From Desulfobacteria bacterium (GTDB lineage Bacteria; Desulfobacterota; Desulfobacteria; Desulfobacterales; C00003060): 7,968 nt of DNA. Below are positions 1 through 5,145 of this stretch, piece by piece; position 1 is the first letter of the stretch, and every line of letters begins with the position of its first letter. Below the pieces are notes generated by a model. The model did no database searches, was not told where the DNA came from, and saw only the letters and a list, made by a program, of their open reading frames with translations. The stretch lies in contig JAQYWL010000139.1 of the NCBI GenBank assembly GCA_030145035.1, positions 1-7,968 on the forward strand, read 5' to 3'. The position numbers and the translations under genes are program-made.

Positions 1-288
1 GCGGTAATGATAATGTTCTTCCTTTTCTTCCTCTTCCATTTGCTTCTTACCTTTGATGATAAGAACATCACCTGACACACTTACATCAATATCCTTGGCC
101 TCTAAGCCAGGTAGCTCAGCCTTAACTACGAGGTTATCCTTTGTTTCAGAGATGTCTACCGAGGGTAGCCATTCTTCTTCAAATAGCCTCGGAATACGGG
201 TTTCGCCGAAAAATCGACTCCAAAGACTGTCCATCTCCCTGCGAAGCGAGCTAAGCTCTCCGGAAGGCCTCCAAGGAACTAACTCCAT
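1..288 (-). CDS. Hsp20-family small heat shock protein, N-terminal 96 residues (cut by window edge)
   Basis: This is an ATP-independent holdase chaperone that binds unfolding proteins in the cytoplasm. The 96 visible codons start MELVPWRPSGELSSLRREMD, a typical bacterial Hsp20 N-terminal arm with W and F residues (W6, W23, F26, F27). The alpha-crystallin domain follows from about residue 42, beginning with VDISETKDNLVVKAELPG (residues 44-61) and then DIDVSVSGDVLIIKG; the acidic KQMEEEEKEE stretch before HYHYR is the usual loop in this family. The remaining domain and the C-terminal IXI tail lie beyond position 1. The start at 288 is supported by a strong AAGGAGGT ribosome binding site eight to nine nt upstream. 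The frame stays open upstream to another ATG at 360 (24 extra codons, including CRGCH), but that ATG has only a weak site and the family normally begins at WRP-type sequence, so 288 is preferred. Family call is secure. Confidence 0.95.
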   Translation of the reverse strand, partial: MELVPWRPSGELSSLRREMDSLWSRFFGETRIPRLFEEEWLPSVDISETKDNLVVKAELPGLEAKDIDVSVSGDVLIIKGKKQMEEEEKEEHYHYR

Positions 289-293
289 ACAAA

Positions 294-331
294 CCACCTC
301 CTTTTCTGTGCGCTCCCCGGGATAGAAGTGG
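294..331 (-). promoter_or_regulatory. Candidate RNA thermometer: SD-sequestering hairpin in the hsp20 leader
   Basis: The mRNA segment CCACUUCU (331 to 324) can pair with the hsp20 ribosome binding site GGAGGUGG (301 to 294) over eight contiguous pairs, two of them U-G wobbles, closing a 22-nt loop; the start codon follows five nt later. The same CCACUUCU lies in the 9-nt loop of a competing hairpin formed by GGGAU (337 to 333) and AUCCC (323 to 319). Many bacterial hsp20 genes are controlled by such heat-melting 5' leader structures (ROSE, fourU), which makes the position meaningful. The pairing is seen; the thermosensor role is inference. No folding energy was computed. Confidence 0.4.
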
Positions 332-393
332 CATCCCCGGCAATCGCCGTAGAAAGCCATGTCTATGGTCTCTTGCAACAATACACAATCAAT

Positions 394-410
394 CGCTCCC
401 TTATGGAGCG
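394..410. repeat. Short perfect hairpin in the hsp20 leader
   Basis: CGCTCC (394-399) and GGAGCG (405-410) form a perfect 6-bp stem with a 5-nt loop, CTTAT. The CGCTCC arm recurs at 311-316, so alternative pairing with the part of the leader near the ribosome binding site is possible. There is no T run on either side, so it is not a plausible terminator. Its role, if any, would be as part of the leader fold. Confidence 0.4.
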
Positions 411-455
411 TGGATTGCCGTGGTAAGAAACAACAGATTGGAGAATAAATAAATG

Positions 456-494
456 GGGTAAAGACCGTATTTTATGAGGGTAAAGACCCTATTT
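456..494. repeat. Two 17-bp direct repeats with 22-bp period
   Basis: GGGTAAAGACCGTATTT (456-472) and GGGTAAAGACCCTATTT (478-494) differ at one base and are offset by exactly 22 bp, about two helical turns. The second copy contains a 5-bp dyad, AGGGT AAAG ACCCT (477-490); the first keeps only GGT/ACC. On the minus strand a -10-like TAAAAT (474 to 469) overlaps the edge of one copy. Paired sites on one face of the helix, upstream of a stress gene, resemble tandem regulator-binding sites. The repeats are seen directly; a regulatory function is inference, and no known operator was recognised. Confidence 0.55.
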
Positions 495-565
495 GCGGCG
501 GGTTTGTCGGGGTGGTCGAAAAGTCCCAAAGGCAACCAAGTCGCCAGGATCGCTTCAAGGTCAAT

Positions 566-613
566 CTACTCAATGAACCCGTCATGGTCTATATCAGTTG
601 TTCTTATAACCAT
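566..613 (-). other. Mini-ORF with truncated EF-hand-like motif, overlapping the end of corA
   Basis: A 15-codon reading frame, MVIRTTDIDHDGFIE, begins with an ATG at 613 inside the last codons of corA and stops at 566. The DxDxDG-x-I-E pattern matches the first nine positions of a calcium-binding EF-hand or dockerin loop, but the stop falls before the twelfth, normally acidic, position. No good ribosome binding site is present. The frame is reachable by a -1 slip at AAAAAG (621 to 616) in corA. It could be chance, a frameshifted tail, or the remnant of a lost gene. Reported as low confidence. Confidence 0.15.
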
Positions 614-1668
614 TCCTTTTTCCTGAAATAAAATACCATGAAGACGGCAATGACACCCATCACAAACAGAGCTAAGAAGTAGCCCCAATGCCACTCAAGC
701 TCGGGCATGAATTTAAAATTCATGCCGTAAATCCCCGCTACGAACGTCAAGGGAATGAATATGGTTGCAATGATTGTCAGCACCTTCATAACCTCGTTCA
801 TTTTGTTGCTGATGTAGGAAAGATAGATATCGAGCATTCCAGAGAGAATGTCTCGAAAAGACTCTATCGTATCGATTATCTGAATGGTATGGTCATACAC
901 GTCTCTGAGATACACATGGGTGGATTCATTAATAAGCGGAGTCTCGCCTTTGGTCAACCCGGCTATAAGCTCCCTCAATGGCCAGACCTGTTTTCGAAAA
1001 AAAATCATCTCTCTTTTCATGTTGTGAATACTTTGTAAAGTCTCTTGTGTCGGAGCTGTAACTAACTGATCTTCAAGCGATTCTATTTTTTCTCCGAAAT
1101 TCTCAAGAATGATGAAATAATGATCAATAATTGCATCGATCAGAGCATATGCAAGATAATCGCTCCCGGCCTTTCGAATGCGACCTTTTCCCTTTCTCAG
1201 TCTCTCTCTAACACTATTGAAGACATCTCCCTCCGCCTCCTGAAATGAAATAAGAAAACTTGACCCCAAGACTATGCTCACCTGCTCCGACCTGACTGAG
1301 TCTTTTTTTTCGTCGTAGTAAAGCATTTTTGAAACAATGAAGACATAGTCGTCAAAATCCTCAGCTTTAGGACGTTGCTCAGTATTCAAAATATCTTCCA
1401 GAGTAAGGGGATGGACATCGAAACATTTCCCGAGTTTTTCTATTACCTCCACTTCGTGAATACCATCTATGTTTATCCATGTGACAGTATGCTTATCTTT
1501 AAAAGCAAAACACTCTTCAATCGCTTCTACCTCTTTTTCCTGAAATTGCTTTTCATCGTAATCGATCAATGTAATCCTCGGCGTCTCAGCCTTTTTTTCT
1601 CCTATGTGAATAAGTGTCCCTGGTGGCAAACCGGCTTTCTTTGATCTTCTTTTTTTCAATCTGGGCAT
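604..1668 (-). CDS. corA: CorA-type Mg2+/Co2+ channel
   Basis: CorA is a homopentameric inner-membrane channel that takes up Mg2+ (also Co2+, Ni2+) down the membrane potential. The protein has 354 residues: a large cytoplasmic alpha/beta domain, a long stalk helix, then two transmembrane helices at about 292-317 and 328-347. The selectivity signature YGMN ends TM1 (GMN at 315-317), followed by the usual MPEL loop, and the protein ends in the typical basic FRKKEWL. Asp92 (in LEDILN) and Asp256 (in RDVYDH) match the two regulatory Mg2+ ligands of Thermotoga maritima CorA, D89 and D253, so Mg2+-sensing closure is probably retained. I chose the ATG at 1668 because GAAGG lies seven to eight nt upstream; the GTG at 1677 would sit inside that site. 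The gene follows ldh after 92 nt and may be read from its promoter or a weak one of its own; no Mg2+ riboswitch fits in so short a gap. Confidence 0.96.
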   Translation of the reverse strand: MPRLKKRRSKKAGLPPGTLIHIGEKKAETPRITLIDYDEKQFQEKEVEAIEECFAFKDKHTVTWINIDGIHEVEVIEKLGKCFDVHPLTLEDILNTEQRPKAEDFDDYVFIVSKMLYYDEKKDSVRSEQVSIVLGSSFLISFQEAEGDVFNSVRERLRKGKGRIRKAGSDYLAYALIDAIIDHYFIILENFGEKIESLEDQLVTAPTQETLQSIHNMKREMIFFRKQVWPLRELIAGLTKGETPLINESTHVYLRDVYDHTIQIIDTIESFRDILSGMLDIYLSYISNKMNEVMKVLTIIATIFIPLTFVAGIYGMNFKFMPELEWHWGYFLALFVMGVIAVFMVFYFRKKEWL

Positions 1669-1684
1669 GAAATTCACCTTCTAA

Positions 1685-1701
1685 ACGTGGGAACGCCCCG
1701 T
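1685..1701. other. Small bulged hairpin between ldh and corA
   Basis: ACG(T)GGG at 1685-1691 pairs with CCCCGT at 1696-1701 across an AACG loop, giving six pairs with one bulged base. On the minus strand it is followed by only three T residues and then the corA ribosome binding site. It is too weak to call a terminator with any assurance; the rest of the ldh-corA gap shows nothing recognisable. Confidence 0.2.
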
Positions 1702-1760
1702 CCAATCTCCCGCTCCGCAGGCAGAACCGTGGTGAGCGTCTTTGCGTTCGAGGCAGACCT

Positions 1761-2699
1761 TCATATCTCTATGCTGTTGATAACCTCTTTGAGGACATTG
1801 GCAGAGGCCTGCAACTTTTCGACCTCTGATTCTTCTAACCCGATACTTAAGGTCTTGGAAATGCCATTCCGGTTCACAATGGCAGGAATGCTTAAGCAGA
1901 CATCGCTTATGTCATAATAGTCGTTCACGAGGGTGGAAACGGTCAGGACACTGTTTTCGTCTCGAAGAATGCTCTCTACAATCCGTACAAGAGCCAAACC
2001 AATGGCAAAATTGGTGGCCCCTTTTTTCTTTATCACCTCATAAGCCGCATTCTTGACTTTGTTAAATACCTCCTCCCTCTCACCCTCGGAGCATTCTCTT
2101 TCACATACCTGACAGTACCGACGAAATGCAACCCCTCCGATATTAACCTGACTCCACACAGCGACTTCGCTATCCCCGTGCTCTCCTACGATGTAGGCAT
2201 GGACATTTCGAGGATCAACTCCGCAATGGCTGCCGAGGAGGTATCTGAATCTGGCCGTGTCGAGAACTGTCCCTGATCCTATGACTCTGCTCATAGGATA
2301 TTCGGAAAGCCTCAGGGTTGCATAGGTTAAAACGTCAACCGGGTTAGAGACAATGATCAGTATCCTTGGCTCATACCGAACAATCTTGGGAACAATATCT
2401 TTGAAGATATCTGTGTTTCTTCGAACGAGATCAAGCCTTGTTTCGCCTGGCTTCTGACCAGCCCCTGCAGTGACTACTACGATATTTGCATCCTTACAGT
2501 CTGAATAGTCTCCTACGTAAATCGTAGAAGGTTTTACGAATGAGAGACCATGATTGAGGTCCATAACGTGCCCCTCGGCTCGCTCGGGTGATAGATCAAT
2601 GAGAACGATGCGGGTGGCAAGGCCGCTGATCATAAGAGCAAAGGCAAAAGTGGCACCCACCTGGCCGGCACCCACAATGGCTACTTTTCTTTCATCCAT
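1761..2699 (-). CDS. ldh: L-lactate dehydrogenase (NAD-dependent, likely FBP-activated)
   Basis: The enzyme interconverts pyruvate + NADH and L-lactate + NAD+, regenerating NAD+ in fermentation. It has 312 residues, normal for the LDH/MDH family. The Rossmann motif GAGQVG is at 10-15 and Asp35 closes strand 2, indicating NAD rather than NADP. Gln82 in AGQKPGETR is the specificity residue (Gln102 in LDH numbering; malate dehydrogenases have Arg). Arg88, Asp147, Arg150 and His174 (GEHGDSE) are the catalytic Arg109, Asp168, Arg171 and His195. Arg152 and His167 match Arg173 and His188, the fructose-1,6-bisphosphate site of allosteric bacterial LDHs. An unusual CQVCEREC cluster (196-203) resembles that of Thermotoga LDH. 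The ATG at 2699 has GGAGG eight nt upstream; the frame is open to a TTG at 2771, which has no ribosome site and lies where the promoter is predicted. ldh follows phoU after 154 nt, with a strong hairpin between. Confidence 0.95.
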   Translation of the reverse strand: MDERKVAIVGAGQVGATFAFALMISGLATRIVLIDLSPERAEGHVMDLNHGLSFVKPSTIYVGDYSDCKDANIVVVTAGAGQKPGETRLDLVRRNTDIFKDIVPKIVRYEPRILIIVSNPVDVLTYATLRLSEYPMSRVIGSGTVLDTARFRYLLGSHCGVDPRNVHAYIVGEHGDSEVAVWSQVNIGGVAFRRYCQVCERECSEGEREEVFNKVKNAAYEVIKKKGATNFAIGLALVRIVESILRDENSVLTVSTLVNDYYDISDVCLSIPAIVNRNGISKTLSIGLEESEVEKLQASANVLKEVINSIEI

Positions 2700-2745
2700 C
2701 AAATTCCCTCCAATCCCCTCAAGTATTTTTTTTGCATCCTTATTC

Positions 2746-2782
2746 TTGATGACCTTGTAAAAAGTCATCAAATCGACGGCAA
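2746..2782 (-). promoter_or_regulatory. Candidate ldh promoter with operator-like dyad over the -10
   Basis: On the minus strand TTGCCG (2782 to 2777) and TACAAG (2759 to 2754) are separated by 17 nt, each matching four of six bases of the sigma-70 consensus. A perfect 8-bp inverted repeat, TTGATGAC (2746-2753) and GTCATCAA (2764-2771), brackets the -10 element with a 10-nt spacer. A repressor there would block the promoter; alternatively the arms form a hairpin at the RNA level. The site does not match Rex (TTGTGAA-N6-TTCACAA) or FNR (TTGAT-N4-ATCAA). Repeat arms are seen; promoter activity is inferred. Confidence 0.35.
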
Positions 2783-2801
2783 AGTAAAAAGCGGATATTC
2801 A

Positions 2802-2842
2802 CGCCCTGTGAGGTCGCTTCCATGAAGCGACCTCACAGGGCG
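2802..2842 (-). terminator. Perfect 19-bp hairpin after phoU, probable operon-end stem-loop
   Basis: Positions 2802-2820 and 2824-2842 are exact reverse complements, separated by only three bases (CAT). The stem begins 11 nt beyond the phoU stop, as expected for an element that ends or stabilises the pstSCAB-phoU transcript. There is no immediate U tract; a T5 run occurs 12 nt farther on. It may therefore act as a Rho-assisted terminator or a 3' barrier to exonuclease rather than a classical intrinsic terminator. Its length and perfection exceed the usual terminator stem, so a REP-like dispersed repeat is a reasonable alternative. Confidence 0.6.
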
Positions 2843-2853
2843 CGGAGTGGAAC

Positions 2854-3546
2854 CTACGCTCCCCGAATCTCTGGCCCCTTATCATCGTGTCTTCTACTAC
2901 TATATAGGTGCTTGATCGTCGTGCCTTCCACCATATAGATGACATCCTCACAGATGTTTGTGGAAAGATCTGCAATACGCTCCAAGCTCCGTGAGATCCG
3001 GATCAGGTGAATGGATCGCTCAATCACGGAGGCATCTGACGCCATGTACGTGATGAGCTCCCTGAGGATTTGATCCCTCAATCCATCCACAATGTCATCC
3101 CGTTCGCAAACAGCTTTGGCCAGTTGGGTGTCATCGTTCATTAAGGACTTAAGGCTGTCCCTGAGCATCTGTTCAGCCTCTTCTGCCATCCTGGGGATAT
3201 CGATTAAGGGTTTCACCTGTGGTCTTTCTATCAAGAACAATGCACTTTCAGAGATGTTAACAGCCTCGTCTCCCATCCTCTCCAGATCGTTGTTCATTTT
3301 TAAAACCATGAGCACCGTCCTCAAATACTTTGCCTGTGGCTGATAGCACGCGATCAGATGAATGCACGCTTCATCTATTTCAATTTCAAGCTCATTCTCT
3401 TTCGGCTCATCATGTTCTATCACCTTTAGTAAAACGCCTCTGTTCTCCTGTGTGAGCCCTTCTATGCTTCTTTCGATCATGCCTTCAACCAAAAAGGCAC
3501 TTTCTATCAGTTTTTCCTTCAGTGCATCTAAGTGTTCTTTTAACAT
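2854..3546 (-). CDS. phoU: Phosphate transport regulator PhoU
   Basis: PhoU is a cytoplasmic, mostly helical protein that links the Pst transporter to the PhoR-type sensor kinase, keeping the Pho response off and phosphate uptake limited when phosphate is plentiful. The 230-residue protein is the usual size and shows the tandem three-helix repeat of the family. Each repeat carries the metal-cluster motif: DLERMGDEAVNI (D87, E89, D93) in the first and SLERIADLSTNICEDVIY (E189, D193) in the second. The last 20 residues are charged and probably disordered. The ATG at 3546 is chosen because AGGAGG lies six nt upstream; the frame extends to a TTG at 3564, within the end of pstB, which is unlikely. 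The pstB stop codon TAG runs straight into the phoU ribosome site, so the two are translationally linked. No phoB or phoR gene is in the window. Confidence 0.96.
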   Translation of the reverse strand: MLKEHLDALKEKLIESAFLVEGMIERSIEGLTQENRGVLLKVIEHDEPKENELEIEIDEACIHLIACYQPQAKYLRTVLMVLKMNNDLERMGDEAVNISESALFLIERPQVKPLIDIPRMAEEAEQMLRDSLKSLMNDDTQLAKAVCERDDIVDGLRDQILRELITYMASDASVIERSIHLIRISRSLERIADLSTNICEDVIYMVEGTTIKHLYSSRRHDDKGPEIRGA

Positions 3547-3556
3547 CGATGGCCTC

Positions 3557-4315
3557 CTAGCCAAACTTCCCTGTCAAGAACTCCTCTGTCCTCTTATCCT
3601 TAGGAGTCGTCAATAATCGGCCCTTGGGTCCGAACTCTATCAGCTCTCCCAGATACAGAAAGGCTATGAAGTCAGAGACCCTGCCTGCCTGGGCGATATT
3701 GTGCGTTACCAGAATCAATGTCGCTGTTTTCTTGAGATCTGTCATGAGCCTTTCAATGTGGGCAGTTGCCTTGGGGTCAAGGGCGGAAGTGGGTTCATCG
3801 AAGAGCAGAATCTCGGGTTTCACTGCAAGGGCCCGAGCAATACACAGCCTCTGCTGTTGTCCCCCTGAAAGAAATGTCCCTCTCTTGTGCAGGTAGTCCT
3901 TAACCTCGTCCCAGAGAGCGGCTTCCTTCAGGGACGCCTCAACTATCTCGTCTCGTTTAGACCGGTTGAGCTTGATGCCGTTTAGCTTATATCCGGCGAT
4001 GACGTTGTCCCGTATGGTCATCATGGGGAAAGGGTTGGGCCTCTGGAAGACCATTCCTATCCTCGTCCTGACCGTGATTGGATTCATCTCGTATACATCC
4101 TCTTCCTTCAGAAAGACCTGCCCTTCGATCTTTGCCCCAGGTGTCAGTTCGTGCATCCGGTTGAAGCATCGGACAAGGGTTGATTTCCCGCAGCCGGACG
4201 GCCCCATGATTGCGGTTATCCTGTCCTCGGAGATCGAGAGGCTCACATTTTTCACCACGAGGTTATCCCCATAGTAGGCAGACAGACCAACCGTTCTCAG
4301 AACCGCACTTTCCAT
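3557..4315 (-). CDS. pstB: Phosphate ABC transporter ATP-binding protein PstB
   Basis: PstB is the nucleotide-binding subunit, working as a dimer on the cytoplasmic face of PstC-PstA and hydrolysing ATP to drive phosphate import. In 252 residues all ABC motifs are present in order: Walker A GPSGCGKS (38-45), Q-loop Gln91 within the PstB-typical FQRPNPFP, signature LSGGQQQR (149-156), Walker B ILLFDE with catalytic Glu174, D-loop SALD and switch His205 (VTHN). The phosphate-type YYGD near the N terminus and the late GELIEFGP are also family marks. The frame is open for 53 more codons upstream, but those overlap pstA and look unlike protein; the ATG at 4315 gives the standard length. It lies 19 nt inside pstA with only a weak AAAGAG just before it, so initiation probably depends on ribosomes finishing pstA. 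Confidence 0.97.
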   Translation of the reverse strand: MESAVLRTVGLSAYYGDNLVVKNVSLSISEDRITAIMGPSGCGKSTLVRCFNRMHELTPGAKIEGQVFLKEEDVYEMNPITVRTRIGMVFQRPNPFPMMTIRDNVIAGYKLNGIKLNRSKRDEIVEASLKEAALWDEVKDYLHKRGTFLSGGQQQRLCIARALAVKPEILLFDEPTSALDPKATAHIERLMTDLKKTATLILVTHNIAQAGRVSDFIAFLYLGELIEFGPKGRLLTTPKDKRTEEFLTGKFG

Positions 4316-5145
4316 CTCTTTATGATGATCCTTACTGACAAGTTCAAGGTTAATACAAACCCCACCAAAACACAGGATGCCCCCCAGGCGAACCGGTGCC
4401 ATTCCGGATACGGACTTGTAGCGTAATTGTAAATGAGAAGGGGTAGGGAGTTGACCGGTTTGATGACATTCCAATTCATGAAGGCATTGCCAAAGGCGGT
4501 AAAAAGCAGCGGGGCCGTTTCTCCGGCAATCCTGGCAACACTTATCAGCACGCCGGTCATGATTCCGCTAGCAGCAGCGGGCAAGATCACCCTCAGCATG
4601 GTTCTATAGTATGGAACCCCCAATGCCAGAGCAGCCTCTTTTAGAAAATCCGGCATCAGGTTAAGGGTTTCCTCGGTTGTCTTTATGATCATAGGGAGCA
4701 TCATGATACCCAAACCAATGCCGCCTGACAGAGCAGAAAAACCGCCCATCGGTACCACCACCCATAGATAGGCGATGATCCCAATGACAATGGAAGGTGT
4801 CCCTTGAAGAACTTCCACCGCCAGCCCCCCCCAATATGTGAGTTTGCTTTCCTTATGCTCGGAAAGGTATATTCCTGCTGCTATTCCCAAAGGTATGGAG
4901 GGCAGGCTGGCAATGATCACCAAAAGGAAAGAACCTACGATGGAGTTTACTATTCCCCCTCCGATTTCGCCCACAGGTTTTGGAATTTCTATCAAAAAGT
5001 TCCAGTTCAATGATGAAAGCCCGTTGCCGATAACGTAAAAAAGAATGAAAAGAAGAGGCGCCACTGACAAAAAGGAAAGGACTATCACCATGGCCTTAAA
5101 GCCTATGTCTTTTGCTATTCTCAATCTGACCCTGAATAAACTCAT
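4297..5145 (-). CDS. pstA: Phosphate ABC transporter permease PstA
   Basis: PstA is one of the two inner-membrane channel subunits and pairs with PstC. It has 282 residues with six hydrophobic segments, roughly at 17-40, 66-93, 108-132, 136-155, 187-216 and 253-275. The cytoplasmic EAA loop that docks PstB is clear at 170-189 (EAALALGVPYYRTMLRVILP), and the conserved QGTPSIVIG segment of this permease class is at 114-122. The start codon directly follows the pstC stop (TAA ATG) with no good ribosome binding site, so reinitiation after pstC is the likely route. The 3' end overlaps pstB. A run of eight G residues (4832 to 4825, minus strand) encodes WGG at 105-107 without disturbing the frame. 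The phosphate assignment rests on both family sequence and the operon. Confidence 0.96.
   Translation of the reverse strand: MSLFRVRLRIAKDIGFKAMVIVLSFLSVAPLLFILFYVIGNGLSSLNWNFLIEIPKPVGEIGGGIVNSIVGSFLLVIIASLPSIPLGIAAGIYLSEHKESKLTYWGGLAVEVLQGTPSIVIGIIAYLWVVVPMGGFSALSGGIGLGIMMLPMIIKTTEETLNLMPDFLKEAALALGVPYYRTMLRVILPAAASGIMTGVLISVARIAGETAPLLFTAFGNAFMNWNVIKPVNSLPLLIYNYATSPYPEWHRFAWGASCVLVGFVLTLNLSVRIIIKRWKVRF

Larger units (their letters stand above)
289..603 (-). other. 315-nt noncoding region between corA and hsp20
   Basis: This is the only long stretch without an assigned gene. It contains, in transcription order: the tail of a tiny out-of-frame ORF (stop at 566); a weak hairpin, GGCGAC TTG GTTGCC (545 to 531), followed by only three T residues, which is a poor terminator for corA; two 17-bp direct repeats (478-494 and 456-472) with a -10-like TAAAAT (474 to 469) between them; a perfect 6-bp hairpin (394-410); a long-range 8-bp complementarity (CGGCAATC at 420-413 with GATTGCCG at 345-338); and the SD-sequestering hairpin next to hsp20. 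No convincing -35 or sigma-32 promoter was found. The frame of hsp20 is open back to about 470, but the codons there look unlike a protein until at most 360. Confidence 0.6.

Noticed and set aside
53..325. Plus-strand open frame of 90 codons over the hsp20 start
   Set aside because: Ser-rich translation typical of a shadow frame; the opposite strand encodes an unmistakable Hsp20 N terminus with a strong ribosome site.
450..458. CCCCATTTA on the minus strand, resembling a sigma-32 -10 element for hsp20
   Set aside because: No CTTGAA-like -35 lies 13-17 nt upstream; the only CTTGAA in the region is about 90 nt away.
531..545. Intrinsic terminator for corA
   Set aside because: The stem is six pairs with a wobble and only three T residues follow; too weak to list separately.
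289..603. CIRCE/HrcA operator upstream of hsp20
   Set aside because: The TTAGCACTC-N9-GAGTGCTAA pattern is absent in any recognisable form.
688..1038. Plus-strand open frame of 116 codons opposite corA
   Set aside because: It is wholly antisense to a well-conserved gene, has no recognisable motif or ribosome site, and its composition mirrors the CorA codons.
2746..2771. FNR or Rex site at the ldh promoter
   Set aside because: The half-sites begin TTGAT, but the spacing and inner bases (TTGATGAC-N10-GTCATCAA) fit neither consensus.
4316..4474. Fifty-three-residue N-terminal extension of PstB
   Set aside because: It lies inside pstA in another frame, has no family similarity, and the start at 4315 gives the standard PstB length.
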